Source: a virus
Reading direction: 5' to 3' (one strand)
Length of the DNA: 39,237 nt
Virus record (IMG/VR): IMGVR_UViG_3300019886_000014
Span: 1-39,237 of that record
Under the pieces are notes generated by a model. That model saw only the letters and a program-made list of their open reading frames with translations. It had not been told where the DNA came from and made no database searches. The position numbers and the translations under genes were made by a program. Positions 18,430 through 26,279 of this stretch are shown in pieces; position 1 is the first letter of the stretch, and every line of letters begins with the position of its first letter.

Positions 18430-18538
18430 TGGTCGCCCCAGCTGGAATCGAACCAACGCCTTATATGATTGGAACAATGCGACAGGAGAGCAACATTGTT
18501 CTAATCACATTTCCCTCTTCCAGTTAAGGTACAGGGCG
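18430..18538 (-). ncRNA. tRNA-like RNA with an outsized hairpin in place of the anticodon arm
   Basis: Reading the minus strand, CGCCCTG (18538-18532) pairs with TGGGGCG to form a 7-bp acceptor stem with two G-T wobbles, followed by A73 and an encoded CCA (18432-18430). T8 and A9 precede a D arm (CCTT, 8-base loop with GG, GAGG). The T arm is canonical: GTTGG, loop TTCGATT, CCAGC (18457-18441). Between D and T arms are 56 bases instead of 23. They fold into a stem of 8 bp (one wobble), an A-C mismatch and 8 bp more, with a 14-base loop (18493-18480), and then a 5-base AAGGC variable region. No normal 7-base anticodon loop can be drawn. It could be a tRNA mimic, a tRNA with an insertion in the anticodon arm, or a decayed tRNA, although the intact pairing argues against decay. 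Confidence 0.7.
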
Positions 18539-18712
18539 ATTAAATGGTTGGCACGCCTATGGACAAACGCACCAACCCGGAGATCACATGACTGACTCTC
18601 TTTAAGTATAGTTGGCTTTTAAAAGAATGAAAAACGGATTTATTCACTCTCAAACCGCCCTACTCCGTGTAAAAAACCAAGTTTCTAGTTAAAAAAACGG
18701 GAGGAGGGGGGC

Positions 18713-18788
18713 CGATCATATTTCAGTGCCAACTTATAAGATTTCGGTCCTCACTTATAAGATAAGCATCACAAGCGATCATATTTCA
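18713..18788. repeat. Two pairs of short direct repeats
   Basis: CGATCATATTTCA occurs at 18713-18725 and 18776-18788, the second copy overlapping the stop of the 62-residue gene. ACTTATAAGAT occurs at 18732-18742 and 18753-18763 between them. The nested arrangement may be protein-binding sites or a trace of duplication. Confidence 0.6.
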
Positions 18789-18974
18789 TTTCTTTTTCAT
18801 CTTACCTAGGGTCTCAGCCAAATTTGCTCGCTTACGCATAAGAGGGGATTTACTCTTCTCAGCCTTCTCAAGTTTGGCCTCGGGAATTTTCTCTCCCTTT
18901 TTTATGTGCAGCGCAGCTCTAAGTGCCCCTGGTTTTTTTATTGCAGCTGTGATGAAGTTCTTCTTCGCTTTCAT
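18786..18974 (-). CDS. Small basic protein between portal and scaffold, 62 aa
   Basis: This lysine-rich protein (KNFITAAIKKPGALRAAL, KKGEKIP, then KRANLAETLGKMKKK) belongs to a type of small basic protein often found between portal and scaffold genes in podoviruses. GAGGA lies eight bases before the ATG. The product is helical and should bind nucleic acid or acidic protein surfaces, but its exact role is unknown. Confidence 0.7.
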   Translation of the reverse strand: MKAKKNFITAAIKKPGALRAALHIKKGEKIPEAKLEKAEKSKSPLMRKRANLAETLGKMKKK

Positions 18975-19119
18975 GTATAGTGTCCTCGTTTTTAATATCA
19001 GTGCTTCTTCTCTTACCTGAATTTCGTCTAAGCTTGCCTCTCTTGGTGGACGCTAATAATGCAAGAGCTTCAAAGAGGGCCTCATTAGATCCAATGTCAT
19101 CACTTTGTAGTTCTTGCAT
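18919..19119 (-). CDS. Possible small protein overlapping portal end, 66 aa
   Basis: The frame starts at the ATG at 19119, inside the last codons of the portal gene, and ends inside the 62-residue gene. The product is charged (helical ALFEALALLAS segment, then K/R-rich, then acidic). No good Shine-Dalgarno is visible. It fills the otherwise non-coding 125 bases between portal and the 62-residue gene, which is the main argument for it; it may be spurious. Confidence 0.35.
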   Translation of the reverse strand: MQELQSDDIGSNEALFEALALLASTKRGKLRRNSGKRRSTDIKNEDTIHESEEELHHSCNKKTRGT

Positions 19120-21253
19120 TTGTACGCTCAAAAGTATCCGCCATCTTTACTAGATTCCCAATGATTTCTCGAGAGGTTTCAGCATCTTGTTGGGCCGCCT
19201 TTTGATCAAGCTCTAAACCTTGCATCCTAATCTTAGCTATGGTCTCCATAAACTTAGTTTCGGAATCTCTTTCTTTTAGGGAAATATTTGCAGCATCAAC
19301 TCTGGACTTCTCTTGTATAGACATCAGCCCTAACTGTTCAATGCTTGGAGCTTGTAATGCACGCTCGGCTTGAGCCATTTCAATTTCAACCCTTTTTTGA
19401 TCTATCTGAGCTTGTTGTTGCATTTGTTGAATTTGGGCTTCACTTTGCTGGGCTTGTTGCTGAGCCTGTTGTTGCCTTTGTTGCATTAGCTCTTGCTCAA
19501 ATTCGGCGGCTTTCTCTTTAAGACCTTCAATTCCTCGGATTTCAATATTGTCGAGAAGGATTTGCAACCCATGTTCGTTCATAAATTGACCAAAAATAGG
19601 AGATGCATTCATTAGGCTTGTTATTGTGTTAAGTGCAATTTCTTTTTGCATTGCAAAGTTAACGCCAGCCTCAACCTTGACCTCAAGCGTGTTGGGGTCA
19701 TAGTTCATATAGATGCTGCCTTTCTTGTTGATTTCAATATGAGAACGTTTTCCGTCTGGCAACATTATAGGAAGGCTTCGTGGTGTCCTGTAATACTTAG
19801 GTATTAAATCAACTACAATTTGAGCTACCCGATTAAGGGCTTTAATATACCCAACGATATATGGAACTGAGGCGTTGTTGCTTTGTATTGCTGAACGAGC
19901 AAAAGCTATGCCACTCATATTGTCTTTATTTAAACCTGCCGCACCATCATATGAACCAAGAATTGCCTGGGTCATTTCATCCGACATTCTAAATGTTTGT
20001 GATATCTCGGGGGGTATTGGAGTACGGTTAACCTCGCGAGGGGGAGGAAGTTGTACATCTGGACTACGACTGTCCAAGAAATGATTATAAACAAGAGTGT
20101 CCGCTTTTTGAACGTTTTGGTATGCGGTTTGATAATCTTCTGGGATCGACTCGATGGCAACAATAAACTTGTGTTGAATTGTGTTCTCGAGCTCATTCGC
20201 AAGCGATTGACCGGCATAATTTTTTAAACGCTGAATCCCTTTTGCGTGATAAACATACGGTCTTGTCATTTGAGCCGTAGATCCACCCTCTGTTATATTG
20301 ACTGAATTACCGTCAACAAAAACTAGAGGAAGATGCTTAAAATCGGTCTCAACATATTCTAGCACTTGGGACTCACAGAAGCGATATCGACAGATATTTT
20401 CTATTGTTGTCATACGAGGCTCACCTACAGGTAGGGGAGGTTGCTCAATATGACCTTTCTCATTCCATACTTTTATAAAGGCCTTGTACTCTTTTTCCGT
20501 GACTACATGGCCGTTGGATAGCTTGACAATCTTTTCACGCTTGCATTTCTTCTCATAAAAATCACAAACCAAAACGATATCTTCTGTTTCATTTTGGAAT
20601 GACCAACTAAAACCAGAAAGCTCTCTGGTAAATGTCATGTTCGAAGTGGAATCCTTTCCGTACTGCTCCTCAAACGCTTTACGTGTCATGGGTGATAATT
20701 CACCGCAATAACGACCGTCTCCCTTATGAGAATCCCGAGCTAGCGGGTCAAAAAAACAAAGAGTAGGGTCGAAAACTCGTGTAACACAAATCTTTTGCTC
20801 AAAGGACATCTCATTGACATACTCAGTCATAACTTTCATTACTGAGAATCCGCCTGCTAGTTCATCAGTCATGATGTTATAAGCAAGCATGTCGTTAGAT
20901 GACTCTGAAAATATTGCTCCTAAATGGCCTTCTAAAACTTTTAATGTATGAACAAATTCGGGGGTTATTGAGGAAAGGGGAACGCCATCGGCTGCCCTAA
21001 CGGTTAACCCTGGTTGTTGTTTTGCAAACTCTCCTCGCAGTCTGGAAATGTAAGCTTCTAATATGTTAAATTCAATCGTTGGCTTGCCGGTAGTTTGGAG
21101 GGCCGCAACCTCTTGCTGGTTCATCGAAGACTTGAACACGAATCGCATAAAATCGTGAAATCTTTCGACGTTATGGTTGAAGTAGGACTGAGCCTCTTCG
21201 ACCGTTTTTTTTAGATCTTTAATCCGTTCAGAATATTTCTTGGCGATTTCCAT
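19100..21253 (-). CDS. Portal protein, P22 gp1-like, 717 aa
   Basis: This protein forms the dodecameric ring at the packaging vertex. It has the P22-type length (725 in P22), an N-terminal helical region, a central wing with YFDPLARDSHKGDGRYCGE-like sequence (cited in part), and a helical barrel-like C-terminus with QQRQQQAQQQAQQ (residues 590-620) followed by long charged helices. It follows the large terminase gene and overlaps its end. The ATG at 21253 is chosen over 21265 because the AGGGA motif directly abuts the latter and cannot serve it; spacing to 21253 is long (12), so the start is uncertain. Confidence 0.85.
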   Translation of the reverse strand: MEIAKKYSERIKDLKKTVEEAQSYFNHNVERFHDFMRFVFKSSMNQQEVAALQTTGKPTIEFNILEAYISRLRGEFAKQQPGLTVRAADGVPLSSITPEFVHTLKVLEGHLGAIFSESSNDMLAYNIMTDELAGGFSVMKVMTEYVNEMSFEQKICVTRVFDPTLCFFDPLARDSHKGDGRYCGELSPMTRKAFEEQYGKDSTSNMTFTRELSGFSWSFQNETEDIVLVCDFYEKKCKREKIVKLSNGHVVTEKEYKAFIKVWNEKGHIEQPPLPVGEPRMTTIENICRYRFCESQVLEYVETDFKHLPLVFVDGNSVNITEGGSTAQMTRPYVYHAKGIQRLKNYAGQSLANELENTIQHKFIVAIESIPEDYQTAYQNVQKADTLVYNHFLDSRSPDVQLPPPREVNRTPIPPEISQTFRMSDEMTQAILGSYDGAAGLNKDNMSGIAFARSAIQSNNASVPYIVGYIKALNRVAQIVVDLIPKYYRTPRSLPIMLPDGKRSHIEINKKGSIYMNYDPNTLEVKVEAGVNFAMQKEIALNTITSLMNASPIFGQFMNEHGLQILLDNIEIRGIEGLKEKAAEFEQELMQQRQQQAQQQAQQSEAQIQQMQQQAQIDQKRVEIEMAQAERALQAPSIEQLGLMSIQEKSRVDAANISLKERDSETKFMETIAKIRMQGLELDQKAAQQDAETSREIIGNLVKMADTFERTNARTTK

Positions 21254-22796
21254 TATTTTTAGCATTCCCTGCTGTTAGTCGTTCATTAAACTTGTTGTTT
21301 AACTTACTTAAGATTTCACTTCTTGTGTTATCTGTCTTATTAATACTATATACGGTCTTATCTATAAGCGCCAACCGAATTGCGTCGGCAAAAGTGTCAG
21401 CTATGTCATCATGACGATGGCTATCATTGGCTGTAATCGAAGTCATATGCTTGATACAATGGTCTCTATGTTTTGCTCCTTTTGTAAATGAGATTAGCTT
21501 GGAGGCTACGTATGGTTGAATCTCTAAAAATCGTTGGGTTTTGCTACCTGATGCTCTGGTTCTTTCTATTTCTCGGATGGTTATCCCTCTAAGTTCTTTA
21601 AGGATGCTCACAAGGGTAACTCCGGTTGATTTCTTCTCTATTGCTGCCATTAAAGGAGGTTTACGATGTCTAGTACATTCAGTATAGAATTCAACGAAGG
21701 AATCTTTTAGATCTTTTGGTTCAACTCGAAGCTCAACCGTGTCAAGCCAATGGACACCCAATTCACCGGACTTTTTGCCGAAGTTGACAATCTCATAGAC
21801 GCCCCAAAAACTGAAAACTGTTGCGTCATTCCAACTCTTGTCGGTCTCTGCTGTGTCACAGGTAATAAACGTGATAAGCATTTCAGGCTCTTCATCCAAT
21901 GTGATGAACCAGTCGGGTTTGAATAATCCTCCTCCTGCAGGAATCGGATTCTGCTGAAACTGGCTTGCGAAAACGTAAGGGTCTTTGTCTTGCTTGATAA
22001 GCAATGACTCTAACGGAAAAGCTTCGGGGTAGAGTGCATTACCTAATGGGTCGATGCTTTGCAATATAATCCTTTCCCAGTCGTAGCCATCTTTACCCTC
22101 AAGTAGGTATGCGGCAAGGTCTGCCTCATGAACTCTTTGCCCAATGTAGATGTACGGGACATTAACTCCCCGAGCACGCTGTTGTATTGTTTCTCGATAA
22201 TTCTCAATAACGCCTTCACGAATAGTATTAGAATGTGCCTCATCAATCTTATGGCTATCATCCATGATGACAGCACCTGAAAAGCGGTCTAAACCAGGTA
22301 GTCCGCCATCCTGCCCAACAATAGCCCCAGCTGAGCCGAATGCAGCGATACTGCCGCCAGCTGTAGTTTGAAAGAACTCTTTCGCCTTACTATCCCAACG
22401 AATACTAACGTCAAACAAATACCTATAATGCCGTAATCCAATAATACGTTTGATTGTTTCAGTATGTTTGGAAGCCAAGGATTTAGAATAAGAAATATAT
22501 AGATACCTGCTGTCAGGATATTTAGACAGAGTCCAAGCAATCCACATACACAAGAGAGTTGACTTTGAGTGGCCTGGCGGCACATTGATAATAAGTCGTT
22601 GACTTGGTATTTGAAGTCTTGCGGCTCTTGTGAGGGCTCTACAGATTGTGACGACATGCGATTCTCTCCCGATAGGTATAGGTACAATAAAATCTCGTCC
22701 AGTGAGAAGAGGGTAAAAGACTTTGCAGAACTCTAAGAGACTTCCTTGGAGCTCTGCAACCATAGTTTCTTTATCTAAATCTAATGTGCGTTGCAT
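21228..22796 (-). CDS. terL: Terminase large subunit
   Basis: This 522-residue ATP-driven packaging motor has a P-loop at residues 73-80 (PPGHSKST), a Walker B strand near 175-180 (AVIMDD, followed by SHK), and the RNase H-like nuclease start near residue 295 (FITCDTAETD), with further acidic residues towards the C-terminus (HDDIADTFADA). The second acidic residue of Walker B is D instead of the common E. It overlaps the 264-residue gene upstream by 16 bases and the portal downstream, so translation is probably coupled. Confidence 0.93.
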   Translation of the reverse strand: MQRTLDLDKETMVAELQGSLLEFCKVFYPLLTGRDFIVPIPIGRESHVVTICRALTRAARLQIPSQRLIINVPPGHSKSTLLCMWIAWTLSKYPDSRYLYISYSKSLASKHTETIKRIIGLRHYRYLFDVSIRWDSKAKEFFQTTAGGSIAAFGSAGAIVGQDGGLPGLDRFSGAVIMDDSHKIDEAHSNTIREGVIENYRETIQQRARGVNVPYIYIGQRVHEADLAAYLLEGKDGYDWERIILQSIDPLGNALYPEAFPLESLLIKQDKDPYVFASQFQQNPIPAGGGLFKPDWFITLDEEPEMLITFITCDTAETDKSWNDATVFSFWGVYEIVNFGKKSGELGVHWLDTVELRVEPKDLKDSFVEFYTECTRHRKPPLMAAIEKKSTGVTLVSILKELRGITIREIERTRASGSKTQRFLEIQPYVASKLISFTKGAKHRDHCIKHMTSITANDSHRHDDIADTFADAIRLALIDKTVYSINKTDNTRSEILSKLNNKFNERLTAGNAKNNGNRQEIF

Positions 22797-23575
22797 TCTT
22801 TTATGCTAGCAACTATCTCTTCCTTTAGTTTAGCGTTCTCATCAAGTGCAGTCTTGTTTTGCTCTAGAGTTTTAAGAAGCTTCTCCAGGAGATTCTTAAT
22901 CTTATCTTGCTCCGAGATAATTTCCTTTTCTTTAGTTTCTACAACATCTAACAGCTTAGGAGTTGCATAGAATTCGCCTGTTTTAAATTCTTCTATACGC
23001 TCTTTTTCTCTATAAGCCTTAATAAAATCATGATAGTTTCCCTTTGATCCACAACCAAAGCAATGATAAGTTTGCTCTAGTTCGTTAACCGTAAAGGATG
23101 GTGTTTTTTCTTTGTGAAGAGGGCATAGAGCCGTATACTTACCAGGCAACTTTTCTTTTAGCTCAATCTTGCATCTAATGATGTCGACAATATTCACGTC
23201 CTCAGGTTTTAAATTTTTATATATCTCAGACTTCTCGCATTTGATTTCCTTTTCTAGGTCTAGAATCTCGGTAACATAATCATGGTATTCCTGCATAGCG
23301 AGCTCTCTTCTAGCTCTTGCTTTAATAGATGTATCTATTTCACCTCTATGTTTTAAACAAACCAAAAGATCATAACATTCCCCTCTTTGGATTTTGTTTA
23401 TCTCAGCAGCTGCCAAACCAACAATATCTTCTCTAACCTGCACTATATCGCAATCAGCTGATAACTCAATTACAGCTCCAGAAACTGGCAGACCTTTATA
23501 ATTCTCGTACACTTCCTTTGTAAAATACTTTTGACCCTTTTCGTAAAGGGCGGCAAGTTTTTCTTCCTTGGTCAT
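22781..23575 (-). CDS. Primase-type CHC2 zinc finger fused to phage family domain, 264 aa
   Basis: Residues 1-115 belong to the family of four paralogues in this operon (start MTKEEKLAALY; motif RGECYDLLVCLKHRGEID.S). Residues 128-190 are a DnaG-type zinc-binding domain: C151-P-L-H154, KTPSFTVN, and C172-F-G-C175. No TOPRIM or RNA polymerase domain follows, only a coiled coil (about 205-260). It cannot be a whole primase. It may bind primase recognition sites or the host helicase-primase complex. It overlaps terL. Confidence 0.75.
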   Translation of the reverse strand: MTKEEKLAALYEKGQKYFTKEVYENYKGLPVSGAVIELSADCDIVQVREDIVGLAAAEINKIQRGECYDLLVCLKHRGEIDTSIKARARRELAMQEYHDYVTEILDLEKEIKCEKSEIYKNLKPEDVNIVDIIRCKIELKEKLPGKYTALCPLHKEKTPSFTVNELEQTYHCFGCGSKGNYHDFIKAYREKERIEEFKTGEFYATPKLLDVVETKEKEIISEQDKIKNLLEKLLKTLEQNKTALDENAKLKEEIVASIKECNAH

Positions 23576-24027
23576 TAATGAGATGCTCCTATATCTTGTT
23601 CATAGTGGATTTGCTCTATTTCTTTCATATCTTCTTCAAACTGCTTCGTACATATATTCAACTCTTCAGCTTCAATCTTATTCATGTCTTTTTGAAACGC
23701 GGCCGTAAGATCTTTTCTTTTTCTTTCAGCTTCCCTCATGGTTTCATTAACTGAATCCTTAATTCCTGATTCTTTTATCTTTTTAATACAGAATAGAAAG
23801 TCATAAACCCCTTCTCCGTCTATTTGGTCAGCGATATGTTGTGTGAATTGCGTGGTTATCCAGGATGAAGCTTGCAAGACAGCAATAGACGCAACCTTAA
23901 CACGTAAGGACTTCCATAATTCATCTTTGAAATTATCAATCCCCATTCCGTATTCCTTACATATTTCTTGTTCTTTTTTCTTGTATTCAAGATACAAAGC
24001 GGTTAGCTTTTCTTCTTTAGTGCTCAT
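23575..24027 (-). CDS. Paralogue family protein, 150 aa
   Basis: The start MSTKEEKLTALY and the core motif GEGVYDFLFCIKK...KDS..E..REAERKRK match its neighbours at 22781, 24017 and 24960. The protein is charged and largely helical with a glutamate/lysine-rich C-terminus. Its stop shares a base with the next start (TAATG type). It is not a known family to me. The repeated conservation of the YDxLF segment suggests a binding surface. Confidence 0.7.
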   Translation of the reverse strand: MSTKEEKLTALYLEYKKKEQEICKEYGMGIDNFKDELWKSLRVKVASIAVLQASSWITTQFTQHIADQIDGEGVYDFLFCIKKIKESGIKDSVNETMREAERKRKDLTAAFQKDMNKIEAEELNICTKQFEEDMKEIEQIHYEQDIGASH

Positions 24028-24379
24028 TTTCTTCGTTCCTTATTTTTTCAGCCATTGCATTTATTATTTCGTACTTCTTTTTGAAGTTTTCTTGTTCTTT
24101 TTTTCTTCTTGCTTCAGCTTCGTCCGAGCAATCGTATTGGCCTTTATCTTTTAGCACGAACAAAACGTCATAACATCTTCCGGGCTGAATATCGAAGCTA
24201 AAAAGAGCATCAGAAATATTCTTGGCAACATCGTTTGCCAAACCAACGGGACAAGTGTCTGAAGGTATTTCTAAAGCAAACCCGTCATTCTTCTGCCCTA
24301 TATACCTTTTTACCGATTCTTCTGTAAGATATTCGCTAGCATCATCATATAACTTTTTAATTCGCTCTTTCTTAGTCAT
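24017..24379 (-). CDS. Paralogue family protein, 120 aa
   Basis: It starts MTKKERIKKLYDD and contains PGRCYDVLFVLKDKGQYD.SDEAEARRKKE, the clearest copy of the family motif. It closely parallels the first 110 residues of the zinc-finger fusion at 22781. The ATG at 24379 is preferred to an in-frame TTG at 24391 because GAGAG lies upstream. It overlaps the 150-residue gene by 11 bases. Confidence 0.7.
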   Translation of the reverse strand: MTKKERIKKLYDDASEYLTEESVKRYIGQKNDGFALEIPSDTCPVGLANDVAKNISDALFSFDIQPGRCYDVLFVLKDKGQYDCSDEAEARRKKEQENFKKKYEIINAMAEKIRNEENEH

Positions 24380-24578
24380 GTACGCTCTCAATATGTTCTT
24401 TTAGATTGTTAACATGCTTTGATAGGAGCTCCCATCTGGCTATTACTGAGGTAATATCGAATATAGCCTCGTATTCAGAGTCATTCAAAGCCTTTTTTGC
24501 TTCTTTTTGAAATTTAGCCGCATTAAATATAATGCTAGTCAAGTCACTCTCGTACTGCATCAAATCTTTTTCTTTCAT
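24372..24578 (-). CDS. Small helical protein, 68 aa
   Basis: Charged, helical and without recognisable family (LMQYESDLTSIIFNAAKFQKEA, cited in part). It is overlapped at both ends by its neighbours in the operon, which supports translation. No cysteine, signal peptide or membrane segment is present. Confidence 0.6.
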   Translation of the reverse strand: MKEKDLMQYESDLTSIIFNAAKFQKEAKKALNDSEYEAIFDITSVIARWELLSKHVNNLKEHIESVHD

Positions 24579-24970
24579 TCTGATTCCTTACTTATTTTAT
24601 CTAAAACAAACCCAATTGCTTTTTTATGCTGTGCTTCTGCTTTGTCCCATGTTGAGGATCTCTTGCAATATATATCCTTCCCATCATCAAACACCATGGT
24701 TTCAAAGAATAAAGCTCTCATACTTTTGCTGAAACCGTGCGGTGTGCCAAGAAAGACGGTAGAGACTTTGTATTGGTTCATTTCAGTCATACCTACGCGC
24801 TTATTATTTGGTATCGCGCTCATCCATTGGCCCCACTCGATAACGTCATCACACTCAACCGCGACCTTATCTTTTAGAATATACATAACCGGAAAGTTCC
24901 CTTTTTTTAAGATATCACTTACTGATTTTCTTAATTCTTGTTCAGTCAGGGAGGTGTCTTTAGTCTGCAT
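24575..24970 (-). CDS. Conserved phage hypothetical protein, 131 aa
   Basis: It contains ECDDVIEWGQWMS, VSTVFLGTPHGF, LFFETMVFDDGKD and STWDKAEAQHKKA. This series of motifs is familiar from small hypothetical proteins in many phages of proteobacteria; their role is not known to me. The start at 24970 is favoured because GGAG is nine bases upstream; the ATG at 24985 has no Shine-Dalgarno. It overlaps the upstream gene by 11 bases. Confidence 0.7.
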   Translation of the reverse strand: MQTKDTSLTEQELRKSVSDILKKGNFPVMYILKDKVAVECDDVIEWGQWMSAIPNNKRVGMTEMNQYKVSTVFLGTPHGFSKSMRALFFETMVFDDGKDIYCKRSSTWDKAEAQHKKAIGFVLDKISKESE

Positions 24971-25361
24971 CAAAAACGTCTCCATAAAGACGCGTGAAGT
25001 CTTCTCGTATTAGGTCTGCCTTCCTGTTTCTTTCGATCTGAGCTAGAAGCCCCTTCTTTCTTTTCTCGTGAGCCTCTTCGGACTTATCCCAATCTCCTAC
25101 ACGATGAACCGCAAATAGAATCTTATATACTCCAGTCGTATCTACTTTACTTTCTAGTGCTCCGTAAAAAAAGGCAACCGTATCCTCTATGGCTCTTTTT
25201 ATATCCTTTTCTTTATCAAGTTCTATATCGGCATATTTCCAATTTAAGTCTTTATAATCCTCGATGTTTAAATCTGGTATTTCCTCATATAAAGCATTCA
25301 ATCTCTTGCGTAAATATTCTGTACCTTCTTCTTGTTTTGCTTTGATTTCTTCTTCAGTCAT
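24960..25361 (-). CDS. Paralogue family protein, 133 aa
   Basis: This is the most divergent member of the four-gene family: MTEEEIKAKQEEG at the start and DTTGVYKILFAVHRVGDWD.SEEAHEKRKK near residue 80. The ribosome-binding region directly before the ATG (25362-25373) is perfectly complementary over 12 bases to the candidate small RNA at 32227-32368. The start overlaps the stop of the sigma-4-like gene by eight bases. Confidence 0.7.
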   Translation of the reverse strand: MTEEEIKAKQEEGTEYLRKRLNALYEEIPDLNIEDYKDLNWKYADIELDKEKDIKRAIEDTVAFFYGALESKVDTTGVYKILFAVHRVGDWDKSEEAHEKRKKGLLAQIERNRKADLIREDFTRLYGDVFDAD

Positions 25362-25860
25362 AAGCCCTTCTTGTGTTGTTAATTAACCTCATCAATCTGT
25401 TTGCTGAATTTAGCATTCCAGCTGTGCACGTATAGCCGTGTAAGCACACATCTTCTAGTTCCTTGTTTGCAAAATCCAGGAGTTGCTGGGCTTCTACTAT
25501 TATACTCTTTACAATGTTTATGTGAAGATCATTGTCAATGGGGTGAAAGTTTTGAGTCCAATGTCTCATGCCCATTAACATATGAACGTAATGTAGCCTT
25601 GTTATTGCCGTATCTCTTCTTTGACCTATTCTTTCAGAGGAGACGCCATAGTGTGCAGCAACATCTTTTAGATACATCCGTCGCGACATGTCTCGGTTAT
25701 AAAGCATTTTTAAAATCTTGATGTCTTTAATCTTTAGTCTCGTAAAGACTGCTACCTGGCTATCTGTTGGCTCCTCACCTAATTGTTCTCGAATGCGTAT
25801 CCTTGCTAACTCTAAAGTTCGCATAAAGTTAGAACTTTCAGACTTAAGGCTATATCTCAT
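25354..25860 (-). CDS. Sigma region 4-like protein, divergent, 168 aa
   Basis: Residues 42-95 have the layout of sigma factor region 4: a first helix pair (IKDIKILKMLYNRD), then a helix-turn-helix (YLKDVAAHYGVSSERIGQRR). Against the region 4.2 signature VTRERIRQ, E, R, I and the final Q are kept, but two basic positions are changed (S and G). It may therefore bind the RNA polymerase flap or DNA with altered specificity. The C-terminal 75 residues are unassigned. The start ATGA overlaps the stop of the alpha-CTD-like gene. Confidence 0.65.
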   Translation of the reverse strand: MRYSLKSESSNFMRTLELARIRIREQLGEEPTDSQVAVFTRLKIKDIKILKMLYNRDMSRRMYLKDVAAHYGVSSERIGQRRDTAITRLHYVHMLMGMRHWTQNFHPIDNDLHINIVKSIIVEAQQLLDFANKELEDVCLHGYTCTAGMLNSANRLMRLINNTRRAYD

Positions 25861-26276
25861 TTGTCTCTTTTCAACCTCATTCCAAACCTTAGTCCTTCCT
25901 TTTTTAGCGCCGTCTTTAGCTTAACAACATGAATATTAGTTAACCCTGGAACCTTTATTAAATCATCTTCTTTAAGAAGCACTAACTGTCCAACCGTGTA
26001 TAACCCCTGACAAATAAGTAGATTGATTATCTTTCCGCTCACTAAAAGATTTTCAACAGAGTAGGTGCCCAAGTTATCAATAGGGGGTTTAGGCATCATT
26101 TGCTTTTTGACTGCTTTGATGTTGTTCATGAGGAACTGATAGTGCGTCAGTATCTCTTGCCAGTCAGGTGGTTCACCTTTTTTTAACGTGAGCCCCTCGT
26201 GTTTTGCTGCGTTTGCAACATTTATTGCATTATGATGAATCCGAATTAGACATTCCTTTATCTCGCCGTCTTCCAT
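25857..26276 (-). CDS. Stand-alone RNA polymerase alpha-CTD-like protein, 139 aa
   Basis: Residues 74-135 align by eye without gaps to the C-terminal domain of the bacterial RNA polymerase alpha subunit (V..L..S....N.L.....YT(V/I)G.LV....DLIK.P.L...(..)K.ALK..GL..GMRL). The position of E. coli R265, which contacts the UP element, is lysine (K82), and N268 is kept (N85), but G296, K298 and S299 are not. The N-terminal 70 residues are helical and not an alpha N-terminal domain. A generic helix-hairpin-helix protein is the alternative; the GMRL tail argues for alpha-CTD. It lies between two sigma-4-like genes. Confidence 0.65.
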   Translation of the reverse strand: MEDGEIKECLIRIHHNAINVANAAKHEGLTLKKGEPPDWQEILTHYQFLMNNIKAVKKQMMPKPPIDNLGTYSVENLLVSGKIINLLICQGLYTVGQLVLLKEDDLIKVPGLTNIHVVKLKTALKKEGLRFGMRLKRDK

Positions 26277-26279
26277 TAG

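Larger units (their letters stand above)
18257..18785. other. Gene-free interval of 529 bases in the structural operon
   Basis: The interval holds the tRNA-like RNA (18430-18538), the scaffold promoter and two pairs of short direct repeats. At 18546-18577 GGTTGG and CCAACC can pair around a 20-base loop; GTTGG at 18611-18615 could compete for the same CCAAC. The stretch 18640-18785 is otherwise unexplained. No convincing open reading frame was seen on either strand. Confidence 0.6.
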
